Origin: Chitinophagaceae bacterium
GTDB taxonomy: Bacteria; Bacteroidota; Bacteroidia; Chitinophagales; Chitinophagaceae
Assembly: GCA_014879565.1 (NCBI GenBank)
Contig: JACSRW010000028.1
Span: 123,962 to 187,961 of the forward strand
Direction: 5' to 3'
Length of the DNA: 64,000 nt
Shown one piece after another: positions 44,751 to 52,661 of this stretch (within the stretch, counting starts at the first letter, position 1; the number at the start of each line of letters is the position of its first letter). The position numbers and the translations under genes were made by a program. The notes under the pieces were generated by a model. The model searched no databases, had not been told where the DNA came from, and saw nothing but the letters and a program-made list of their open reading frames with translations.

Positions 44751-45542
44751 ATGAAATACAGTTTCCTGTCTTTGCTGCTTTTATTTGTATTGGCCGCACA
44801 GGCACAGCCGGCGGATTATTCTCTCTACCGCAAACAATGGCTGATCCAGGACGGCGATACGCTGCCCTATCGTGTCTTATTGCCGGAGCAATATGACAGC
44901 AGCCGGGCTTATCCCCTGGTAGTATTCCTGCACGGGAGAGGGGAGAGCGGACTGGACAATGAAAAACAGCTTGTACACGGAGCCCGTTTATTCCTGACCG
45001 ACAGTTTCCGCCGGCAGTATCCCGCCATCGTGGTCTTTCCCCAATGCCCGCCGGATAATTACTGGAGTAATGTACAGGCCATAACAAAGGAGCAAAAGAA
45101 CGGGAAAAGAGAATTTTATTTCCGGAAGGGAGGAGAGCCCACCCGGGCTATGCGTTTGTTAATGGGACTGACAGAAAATCTCCAGGTGCGTTTTAAAACA
45201 GATACCAAAAGAATATATGTCATGGGACTTTCCATGGGGGGGATGGGTACGTTTGAACTGGTGCGGCGTATGCCCGGTGTTTTTGCCGCGGCTATTCCGA
45301 TCTGCGGCGGCGCACATCCGGATACCGCTCCAGCGCTGAAAGGCACAGCCTGGTGGATTTTTCACGGGCTGAAAGATGAGGTGGTTTTACCGGTGTACAG
45401 TCAGCAGATGGCCGGCGCCCTGCAGACGGCCGGAGCCCGTATCCGTCTCACCCTTTATCCCGATGCCAACCATAACAGCTGGGACCCGGCTTTTCGCGAA
45501 GCGGGACTGATGAAATGGTTATTTTCGCAAAGGCGTAAATAA
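44751..45542 (+). CDS. Exported alpha/beta-hydrolase esterase
   Basis: A protein of 263 residues with a signal peptide (end near AAQAQPA). The alpha/beta-hydrolase triad is readable: S161 in GLSMGG, D209 in FHGLKDEVV and H241 in PDANHNSW. The oxyanion segment is LVVFLHGRGESG. This is the prolyl-oligopeptidase/dienelactone-like or CE1-like type that Bacteroidota loci use as carbohydrate esterases. In this setting it could remove succinyl, acetyl or similar acyl groups from glucan. Cotranscribed with the GH144 gene. Confidence 0.9.
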   Translation: MKYSFLSLLLLFVLAAQAQPADYSLYRKQWLIQDGDTLPYRVLLPEQYDSSRAYPLVVFLHGRGESGLDNEKQLVHGARLFLTDSFRRQYPAIVVFPQCPPDNYWSNVQAITKEQKNGKREFYFRKGGEPTRAMRLLMGLTENLQVRFKTDTKRIYVMGLSMGGMGTFELVRRMPGVFAAAIPICGGAHPDTAPALKGTAWWIFHGLKDEVVLPVYSQQMAGALQTAGARIRLTLYPDANHNSWDPAFREAGLMKWLFSQRRK

Positions 45543-45565
45543 GTACACCTGAAAATTACTTCTTC

Positions 45566-46360
45566 GTGAAAAAGATTCTTTACCTGGCGCTTTGCGGCAG
45601 CCTGCTCGGCGCCTGCAGTTCATCCCGTATGACAAGCACTGAAATTTCCTTTGCAAAAAATCCGGTGGTGGCACACCGCGGCGCGTTTAAGAAAAACGGC
45701 TTTCCGGAAAATTCAATCGCCTCTCTGAAGGAAGCTATCCGGCTGGGTTGTACCGGTTCGGAGTTTGATGTGCGTATGAGCGCGGATGATTCCCTGCTGG
45801 TTAATCACGATCCGCATCATAACGGGCTGGATATTGAAAAAACGGGTTTCGCGGAACTGCGCCGCTTCCCTCTGGCCAACGGAGAACCCCTGCCGCTTTT
45901 GCGTTCTTACCTGCGCGAAGGAATGGATAAGAATACCCGTACCCGGCTGGTTCTGGAGATCAAACCTTCAGTTATCAGCAAAGAAAGAGGGGTAATAATC
46001 GCCCGGAAGGTTTTTGAACTGGTAAAAGAAATGAAAGCGGAAGCCCTTACAGTATATATAAGTTTTGATTACGGCATCCTGCAGGAACTCCGCCGGCTCG
46101 ATCCGCAGGCATCGCTGCAATACCTCGAAGGAGACAAATCACCTGCGCAACTGAAAGCAGAGGGCATCAACGGCGCGGATTATCATTATTCTGTGTTTAA
46201 GAAGAACCCCCACTGGATCAAAGAGGCCAAAGCCCATGGTATTCTCCTCAATGCCTGGACTGTAAACGATAAGGAAACAATGGAGTGGCTGCTGAAGGAG
46301 GGATTTGATTTTATAACGACCAATGAACCGGAAACGCTCTTGGTAAGATTAGCAGATTAG
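45566..46360 (+). CDS. Glycerophosphodiester phosphodiesterase, lipoprotein
   Basis: A protein of 264 residues beginning with GTG. Lipoprotein Cys17 (GSLLGACSSS). GDPD signature: H37-R38 (VVAHRGAF), E48-N49 (FPENSIAS), E66-F-D68 (GSEFDVRMS), H81-D82 (VNHDPHH), and the late INAW-type strand seen here as LNAWTVND with FDFITTNEPE. The enzymes release alcohol from glycerol-3-phosphodiesters. Anchored in the envelope and cotranscribed with GH144, it could strip phosphoglycerol substituents from periplasmic glucans, or recover glycerol phosphate from lipids. The role is inferred. The last codons overlap an inverted repeat. Confidence 0.92.
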   Translation: MKKILYLALCGSLLGACSSSRMTSTEISFAKNPVVAHRGAFKKNGFPENSIASLKEAIRLGCTGSEFDVRMSADDSLLVNHDPHHNGLDIEKTGFAELRRFPLANGEPLPLLRSYLREGMDKNTRTRLVLEIKPSVISKERGVIIARKVFELVKEMKAEALTVYISFDYGILQELRRLDPQASLQYLEGDKSPAQLKAEGINGADYHYSVFKKNPHWIKEAKAHGILLNAWTVNDKETMEWLLKEGFDFITTNEPETLLVRLAD

Positions 46361-46441
46361 CAGATTTGAGGATTAGCAGATTGATTCAGTCCGTAGCTTT
46401 CCTCCTATCTGAAAATCTCCGAATCAGCTAATCTGCTAATC
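46347..46441. repeat. 20-bp inverted repeat between convergent genes
   Basis: GATTAGCAGATTAGCAGATT (46347-46366) faces its near-perfect complement at 46422-46441 (one mismatch). Extra TTAGCAGATT units lie inside. The left arm covers the last codons and stop of the GDPD gene, and the right arm ends 3 bp before the stop of the minus-strand regulator gene. It could serve as a two-way transcription stop, although there is no clean T-run. Confidence 0.65.
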
Positions 46442-46443
46442 AC

Positions 46444-49329
46444 CTAATCAGCCTTAATGCTGATGAGGAAATCAAACAGATTGGTCTCCGAACTGATGCC
46501 CAGTTTTTTCCGCAGGCGGTAGCGGCTGATTTCCACACCGCGCACAGAGATATTCATCAGTTGCGCGATTTCCTTGGTGGAGAGATTCATCCGCAGGTAC
46601 GCGCATAACTTAAGTTCATTGGGGGTGATGCCGGGATATTTTTCCTTGAGCACCACGAGAAAGTCACTGTGTACTTTGTCGAAGTGATGGGTGAAATGTT
46701 CCCAGTCTTTATCCATTTTCTCATCTTCCCCCAGCACCCGGATCATTTTTTTGATTTCTCCCACGGCTTTTTCATTGTCCACCGCTTTGATCAGCTGATT
46801 GAGTTCGGCTTTGATTTTGGTGAGCAGCTCTCCTTTCTGTACCAGGTGCATGGCATTGGTGGCCAGCTCGGAGTTTTTGAAATCCACTTCCGCCTGCAGT
46901 TTTTCATTGCGGAGGGCCACCAGTTCATTTTCTGCCTTATTGATCTCCAGCTGATGCAGGTATTGCAGTCTTTTCTGTTCTTCCTCGTATTTCTCCTGTT
47001 GCTGGTGAAATTTGCGGATCTGCCAGCGGTAGAGATAATATACGCCGATGGTGGCCAGGAGCAGGTAAACGGCATAGGTCCAGTAGGTCTGGTACCAGGG
47101 GGGAAGAATGCGGAAACTGTACACGGCTGCCGGGGATTCGTTGCCCAGGTTATTCCGCACTTTCACTTCAAAATGGTAGGTGCCGGCCGGCAGGTGGGTG
47201 TATTCCTTGTCGGTTTTTGCGCTCCAGTCGCTCCAGCTGTTTTCAAAACCCCGCAGGCGGTAACTGTACTCCAGGTTGGCCTGCTGACCGAATAACGGAG
47301 AGGAGTAATCGAAATGAACCGAACCCCAGTTATGCGCCACCGCGGTGGTACGTTGACTGCTGTCGGCGGCATAACCGCCATAGAGCAGGCTGTCGCGGCG
47401 GTTGAAGATGCGCACCGACCGGATCATCACCTGCAGGCTGGGGAGGGTTTTCTTATATTTTTCGTAATTGATATGAAAGAAGCCTTTTTCTCCCCCGATA
47501 AATATATTCCGGTTATTGACCGGGTAAATGAATTCAAAGCCACTGAGCATTTTATTGTTCAGTTCGGGCAGATAAATCAGCTGAACCTTTTTTTCTGACC
47601 GGTCGGCCACGCCCAGCTGTTTATCGTGGATGAACCAGATATTGCCCTCGGTATCTTCTTTCAGGTAACGGATACTCTGTGTACCCAGCAGTTCCTGGTA
47701 GAAGGCAGCGGGACGGAAGCGGCCGGCTTTGGCATCAAATTCATATACCCCTTTTTCCGTGGCTACCAATACTTCATTGTTGATTTTATATACATGGTTA
47801 TTGAGCGTGGAGGGAAGCCCGTCGGCGGCCGTGTATAACTTTGATTCATACCGGCCACCCGGTCCCGGAATGACCCGGTAAACACCATGGTAGGGATGGG
47901 AGACCCAGATCAGGTTTTGCCGGTCAATGGCGAGAAAACGGCAGGATTCCTCTATACCCGGGAGTTCACCGGCGGCCAGAAAGTTTCCGTTTCCGTTGTC
48001 CAGGATACTGATGCCCCGGTAAGTGCCGGTATACACGCGGTTTACGGGATAGGTTTCATTTTGCGGAATAAAGTTCCAGGCCCCGGTACCGGCAAACAGG
48101 GGGGTGGCTTTATTGTTCTCCACGGTGAAGGCCCCTTCATGATGACCGAGCAGCAGTTTATTATTCAGTGAAGCCAGTCCCCATACCTGCCCGGTGGTAT
48201 TGGCCACCTGGCTGAATTCGCCCTTGCTGAAACTGTAATCCGGTACGGCCTGCAGGGGTACACTGTAAAGACCGGCGGAGGTACCTGCATAGAGTATATC
48301 CCGGTGTATCAGGGCTGCATACCCGGAGCCGTCCTGCGAATAGGGGCTGATCCGTTTGATGGCGCTGTTATAGGCGATAAAATCTATGCCGTTATCCAGC
48401 CCCAGCCAGAGATTACGCTGCCGGTCAAGAAAAATACTCAGCACGTTGTTGTTCTGCAGGCCTTCGGTTTTGGTAAACCGCTGTACAAGGTTGCCATTCC
48501 GGTCAATAATCTGAACTCCGTTATTATTGGTGGCCAGTGCATACCAGCCGCCCCCGATTTCGGCTGAGGCGTAAATCCGGTCCTTTTCAATCCGGGCTAA
48601 ATCAGGGGAGCTGATTTTGCGCAGGCTTGCAGCAGATAATATATATATGCCTGTCTTGAGGGTGGTCAGCAGGCTGCTGTCACGCCCGTAAGGGAGGATG
48701 CCGGTTACCGGGTCGCCGGAAAGAAGTTCGGCAGACACAACCTGCGACCAGCCATTTGTGTTATAGGCCAGAATGCCGTTTTTATAGTCATGGGCCAGCA
48801 GGCGGTCGCCGCAGATACCCATATAGGACCATTCGGAAACCGCCGGGTAAATCGTAAAGGATTGATCACGGTAACGGAGAATCCGGTTATTGGTGCGGAA
48901 AAAGATGTCTTTTTTATAGATACAGATATCCCAGACATCTCCGAATGAGCGGTCATTTTCCGGCAGATAACCGGTCAGTGAAGTATAAACGAGACGGCCG
49001 TCGGGCCGGGGAGAAAAAAAGCCCAGCTCATCCTGACCGCCGGTATATATATGCTGATCTGTCCCTATTTCAACCGACCGCACAATAGTCCGGTTTGGCA
49101 GGGGGTGCAGATTCCAGTAATGACCGTCGTAACTGAGCAGGCCTTCATTATTGGCGAAATAGATGATACCCCGGTTGTCCTGGCGTATCTCCCAGCTCTG
49201 CAGGCCGGCGCCATATACCAGTTTTGAGTAATTAATAACATCGGGCAGACCAATTGTATTCTGTCCAAAAGCCGGGAAAGGCAGGCAAAAAAGCAGCAGC
49301 CATTTTTTTATGGTGAGCAGTCTGTTCAA
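46444..49329 (-). CDS. Membrane-anchored propeller/LuxR one-component regulator (locus 3)
   Basis: A protein of 961 residues. Signal/anchor at the N-terminus (WLLLFCLPFPAFGQ). A large periplasmic beta-propeller region (about 25-650) has two-component-regulator-propeller-like repeats (IRQDNRGIIYFANNEGLLSYDG, RQRNLWLGLDNGIDFI, ENTEGNIWFIHD-type). A triple-tyrosine (Y_Y_Y) domain follows (about 675-740, EYSYRLRGFENSWSDW). One membrane helix lies at about 746-767, then a coiled coil (about 770-840) and a LuxR-type helix-turn-helix at about 898-961 (ITPNELKLCAYLRMNLSTKEIAQLMNISVRGVEISRYRLRKKLGI). No histidine kinase or receiver domain is present. It is divergent from susC of locus 3 and should sense a glucan oligosaccharide and activate that promoter directly. 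Confidence 0.92.
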   Translation of the reverse strand: MNRLLTIKKWLLLFCLPFPAFGQNTIGLPDVINYSKLVYGAGLQSWEIRQDNRGIIYFANNEGLLSYDGHYWNLHPLPNRTIVRSVEIGTDQHIYTGGQDELGFFSPRPDGRLVYTSLTGYLPENDRSFGDVWDICIYKKDIFFRTNNRILRYRDQSFTIYPAVSEWSYMGICGDRLLAHDYKNGILAYNTNGWSQVVSAELLSGDPVTGILPYGRDSSLLTTLKTGIYILSAASLRKISSPDLARIEKDRIYASAEIGGGWYALATNNNGVQIIDRNGNLVQRFTKTEGLQNNNVLSIFLDRQRNLWLGLDNGIDFIAYNSAIKRISPYSQDGSGYAALIHRDILYAGTSAGLYSVPLQAVPDYSFSKGEFSQVANTTGQVWGLASLNNKLLLGHHEGAFTVENNKATPLFAGTGAWNFIPQNETYPVNRVYTGTYRGISILDNGNGNFLAAGELPGIEESCRFLAIDRQNLIWVSHPYHGVYRVIPGPGGRYESKLYTAADGLPSTLNNHVYKINNEVLVATEKGVYEFDAKAGRFRPAAFYQELLGTQSIRYLKEDTEGNIWFIHDKQLGVADRSEKKVQLIYLPELNNKMLSGFEFIYPVNNRNIFIGGEKGFFHINYEKYKKTLPSLQVMIRSVRIFNRRDSLLYGGYAADSSQRTTAVAHNWGSVHFDYSSPLFGQQANLEYSYRLRGFENSWSDWSAKTDKEYTHLPAGTYHFEVKVRNNLGNESPAAVYSFRILPPWYQTYWTYAVYLLLATIGVYYLYRWQIRKFHQQQEKYEEEQKRLQYLHQLEINKAENELVALRNEKLQAEVDFKNSELATNAMHLVQKGELLTKIKAELNQLIKAVDNEKAVGEIKKMIRVLGEDEKMDKDWEHFTHHFDKVHSDFLVVLKEKYPGITPNELKLCAYLRMNLSTKEIAQLMNISVRGVEISRYRLRKKLGISSETNLFDFLISIKAD

Positions 49330-49355
49330 GCAGATGTGAAAGTAAGAAAAAAGGG

Positions 49356-49428
49356 TTGATGTAGGAATGATGTAGTCTAAAAATTATTATATCAATGAGT
49401 TATAAAAATTGATGTAGAGTTGTTGTAG
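49356..49428. promoter_or_regulatory. Paired direct repeats, likely operators of the LuxR-type regulator
   Basis: TTGATGTAGGAATGATGTAG (49356-49375) and TTGATGTAGAGTTGTTGTAG (49409-49428). Each contains two TGNTGTAG half-sites exactly 11 bp apart, and the two pairs are 53 bp apart (about five helical turns). They sit in the 180-bp divergent gap between the regulator gene and susC, just upstream of the likely susC promoter, the usual position for activator sites. Confidence 0.6.
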
Positions 49429-49459
49429 GTCTTTTTTTCACAAAAGTGGGTAAGGGTAC

Positions 49460-49467
49460 TAACTTAG
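49460..49467 (+). promoter_or_regulatory. Candidate -7 box of the locus 3 susC promoter
   Basis: TAACTTAG differs at one position from the Bacteroidota -7 consensus TAnnTTTG. It lies 43 bp before the susC start and 32 bp after the nearer direct repeat. A clear -33 TTTG is not seen, as expected for an activator-dependent promoter. Low confidence. Confidence 0.3.
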
Positions 49468-49509
49468 CGTGGCTTTTTAAAAGCCCTTATTCGCTTAAAT
49501 AATTGCTAT

Positions 49510-52500
49510 ATGAAACTAAAAACTGCATTGCTTAGTCTATGTGTCCTTTTTGCGGGCTTGCTTCAGACAGCCCTCGGACAGAACCTGTCGGTTTCAGGAA
49601 CCGTTTCCAACAAACTTAACGGAGAGCCGCTTGCCGGTGCCACAGTGAATGTAAGAGGTACCCGGGTCAGTACAATGACTGACCCGCAGGGTCGTTTTAC
49701 CATTCAGGTGCCCGGGCAGGGTTCCATTCTTGTTTTCAGCTATACCGGCATGAAGCAGGTGGAATACAAGGTTTCCGGCAGTCTGACAGGTCTCGCCATT
49801 CAACTCGAAGAAAGCGCCAGCACCACCCTTACTGATGTAGTGGTGGTGGGTTATGGTACCCAGAAGATCACCAAGGTCTCCGGGGCTATTGCCACCGTTA
49901 AAAGCGCGGATATCGAAAAACTCAAACCCGTACGGGCCGAAGAAGCCCTCCAGGGACGCGCTTCCGGCGTAGTGGTAGTCAACAGCGGTACACCCGGTGC
50001 CAAACCCACCGTACTGGTACGCGGTATTCCCTCTTTCTCCGGTACCGACCCGCTGGTGATTATTGACGGGGTACCCCAGACCCTGACGGATTTCAACGCC
50101 CTCAACCCGGGTGATATTGAATCCATCAACCTGCTGAAAGACGCTGCCACCACCGCGATTTACGGGGTGAAGGGTGGCAACGGGGTGATTGTGGTTACCA
50201 CGCGCTCCGGTCGCAAAAACCTCAAAACCGAGATTAACTTCAACAGCAATTACGGGGTACAGGATGTACTCAATACCCTCGGGGTACTGAATGCGACAGA
50301 ATACGCCGCCATGATCAATGAAGGCAGTACCACAGCCGGCGGCCCGGTGATCTTCCCCAACCTGAGTGCTTTGGGGGTAGGTACTAACTGGCAGAATGAA
50401 GTGTTCAAAACCGCCAGTATCCAGACGCATAATATATCCGCCCGCGGCGGCAGTGAAAATATGTCCTATTTCCTCGGTGCCGGCTGGATGAACCAGGGCG
50501 GTATTGTAGGCGGTATGGACAAATCCAAATTCAGCCGCGGTAACCTTACCGCCAACCTGAGTTTTGATCTTACCCGCCGGCTTAAATTCATTCTCAATAC
50601 CACCGCCGTAGTGCTGGATGGCCGCGGTATCCAGGAAAACTCCTTTAACAGTATTCTCGGCAGCGCCGTGAACTTTGATCCCACTGTTTCCAAATACAAT
50701 ACCGTTCCCAATACCGTGGGCACCTACGGATTCAGTAACCTGCTGCTTTCCGAAATCTTCAATCCGCTCACCAAACTCGAGAACACCTATAATAAGAATA
50801 TCGGGAATAAACTGTACGGAAAAGGAGAGCTGCAGTTTGATGTGCTGAAAAACCTCAAACTCAATACCCGCTTCGGATATACCAAATATGATGGTAACGC
50901 GAAGAGTTTTACCCCGCTGGTGTTTTACGGACCGCTGAACGTGGAAAATACCATGAATGCCGACGGCTCACAGGTGGTGGGTAAATTCAACAGCGTATCC
51001 CATGAGAAAACCAGCAATTTCAACTGGACCTGGGAATCTTTCGCCAATTATAACTTTAAGGTAAAACAGGATCATGAGTTTGAAACCGTACTCGGTTTCT
51101 CCATGGCCAAAACCTCCGGCAACGCGGCCGGCGCCACCCGCCAGGATGTACCGTTCAACTCCTGGGAGTTTGCCGACTTTACCGCCGCCACCGGTAACAA
51201 TACCGCCACCAATACCAATGCGCTGAGCGGGTATTATTACCAGTATTTCCGCCGCAACCTGTCTTATTTCGCCCGGGTAAACTATGATTACCAGGAAAAA
51301 TACCTGGCTTCCTTTACCGCCCGCCGCGATGGTTCGTATGCTTTTGGTAAGAATAATAAATATGCCAACTTCTTCTCCGGTTCACTCGGATGGGTGGTCA
51401 GCCGGGAGGATTTCTTCAAATCCGATTTTATTGATCACCTGAAAATCCGCGGTAGCTATGGGTCTATCGGAAACGAAAACGTGGATCCGCAGTTTGTAGG
51501 CATCATTACCGGTGGTCCGAGTTATGGCCCCACGGCCAACAGTAACGGATATACCTTCGGCGATATCTTCTATCCCGGTTCCACCGTGGGTTCTGCCGCC
51601 AATGATGCCCTGCGCTGGGAAAAACAACTCCAGGCCAATGCCGGTTTTGACATTACTTTCTTCAAACGGAAGTTCTCCCTGACCGCCGACTATTTCTACA
51701 AAACAGTGGACGGTCTGCTCTTTACCCCTTCAGCTTCTCTCTACCTGGGTACGGTGCCCATCCCGACCGCCAATATCGGTTCTACCAAGAGCAGTGGTAT
51801 TGACCTGATGCTGGCCTATACCGATAAGCTCGGGAAAGATTTTAATATCAACACCAGCGTAACCTTCACCACCGCTAAGAATGAGGTAACGGCCACTAAC
51901 AGCGACGGTTCGGCCCGTATCCTCGGCGGCGGTTATTTCAACGGCCAGTCACAAACCGTGACCGTCTTTGAAAAAGGACAGAGCCCGGGTTATTTCTTCG
52001 GGTATGTAACCGATGGTCTCTTCCAGAATTTTGCCGAAGTGTCTGCTCATGCCGCCCAGACCGGCGCGCAACCCGGTGATATCCGTTTTGTGGACCGGAA
52101 TAAAGACGGCGTGATTAACGATGCCGATAAAACCAAGATCGGTGATCCCTTCCCCGATTTCACTATGGGATGGAACCTCACCCTGAATTATAAGAATATT
52201 GACTTTACCGCCTTTACCTATGCGTCTGTGGGCAATGATGTGTACCGCGCGTATGAGCGGAATGCCAACTATACCAATAAAGACCGCATGATCCTGGCCC
52301 GCTGGACAGGAGAGGGCAGCACCAACAGCGCCAAGAACCCGCGTTATTCCTTCACCGACGCGAACAGCAATATCCGGGTATCTGACCGCTATGTGGAAGA
52401 CGGTTCCTTTATCAAGATTAAAAACATCCAGCTCGGTTATACCCTGCCGGCTTCGCTGACCAGGAAAGTATTCAGCCGGGTGCGTATTTACGGCCAGGTG

Positions 52501-52635
52501 AAAAACGCGTTCACCTTCACCAAATACACCGGTTTTGATCCTGAAATCGCCGGCGGTATCCTGGATACAGGCGTGGACCGCGGAGCGTATCCGCAGGCCC
52601 GCACCTTTGCCGTGGGACTTGATATCAAACTTTAA
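49510..52635 (+). CDS. SusC-like TonB-dependent receptor without STN domain (locus 3)
   Basis: A protein of 1041 residues. The signal peptide ends near ALGQN (residues 1-24). The mature part starts directly with the carboxypeptidase-regulatory-like domain (about 27-100: SVSGTVSNKLNGEPLAGATV), so the STN signalling domain is absent. The TonB-box-like DVVVVGYG is followed by TQKITKVSGAIATVKSADI, then the plug (TVLVRGIPSF, LVIIDGVPQ, SINLLKDAATTAIYG, GNGVIVVTTRSG) and the barrel ending in FAVGLDIKL. Lack of STN matches control by the divergent LuxR-type regulator instead of sigma/FecR. It is expected to import beta-1,3-glucan oligosaccharides, given the downstream GH16 pair. Confidence 0.96.
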   Translation: MKLKTALLSLCVLFAGLLQTALGQNLSVSGTVSNKLNGEPLAGATVNVRGTRVSTMTDPQGRFTIQVPGQGSILVFSYTGMKQVEYKVSGSLTGLAIQLEESASTTLTDVVVVGYGTQKITKVSGAIATVKSADIEKLKPVRAEEALQGRASGVVVVNSGTPGAKPTVLVRGIPSFSGTDPLVIIDGVPQTLTDFNALNPGDIESINLLKDAATTAIYGVKGGNGVIVVTTRSGRKNLKTEINFNSNYGVQDVLNTLGVLNATEYAAMINEGSTTAGGPVIFPNLSALGVGTNWQNEVFKTASIQTHNISARGGSENMSYFLGAGWMNQGGIVGGMDKSKFSRGNLTANLSFDLTRRLKFILNTTAVVLDGRGIQENSFNSILGSAVNFDPTVSKYNTVPNTVGTYGFSNLLLSEIFNPLTKLENTYNKNIGNKLYGKGELQFDVLKNLKLNTRFGYTKYDGNAKSFTPLVFYGPLNVENTMNADGSQVVGKFNSVSHEKTSNFNWTWESFANYNFKVKQDHEFETVLGFSMAKTSGNAAGATRQDVPFNSWEFADFTAATGNNTATNTNALSGYYYQYFRRNLSYFARVNYDYQEKYLASFTARRDGSYAFGKNNKYANFFSGSLGWVVSREDFFKSDFIDHLKIRGSYGSIGNENVDPQFVGIITGGPSYGPTANSNGYTFGDIFYPGSTVGSAANDALRWEKQLQANAGFDITFFKRKFSLTADYFYKTVDGLLFTPSASLYLGTVPIPTANIGSTKSSGIDLMLAYTDKLGKDFNINTSVTFTTAKNEVTATNSDGSARILGGGYFNGQSQTVTVFEKGQSPGYFFGYVTDGLFQNFAEVSAHAAQTGAQPGDIRFVDRNKDGVINDADKTKIGDPFPDFTMGWNLTLNYKNIDFTAFTYASVGNDVYRAYERNANYTNKDRMILARWTGEGSTNSAKNPRYSFTDANSNIRVSDRYVEDGSFIKIKNIQLGYTLPASLTRKVFSRVRIYGQVKNAFTFTKYTGFDPEIAGGILDTGVDRGAYPQARTFAVGLDIKL

Positions 52636-52661
52636 TGCCCTCAACTAAAAATATTGCAATC

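Noticed and set aside
46669..47295. Plus-strand frame within the LuxR-type regulator gene
   Set aside because: It overlaps the membrane helix and coiled coil of the regulator. Its hydrophobic, Phe-rich peptide is the reverse image of a Lys/Glu-rich coding strand.
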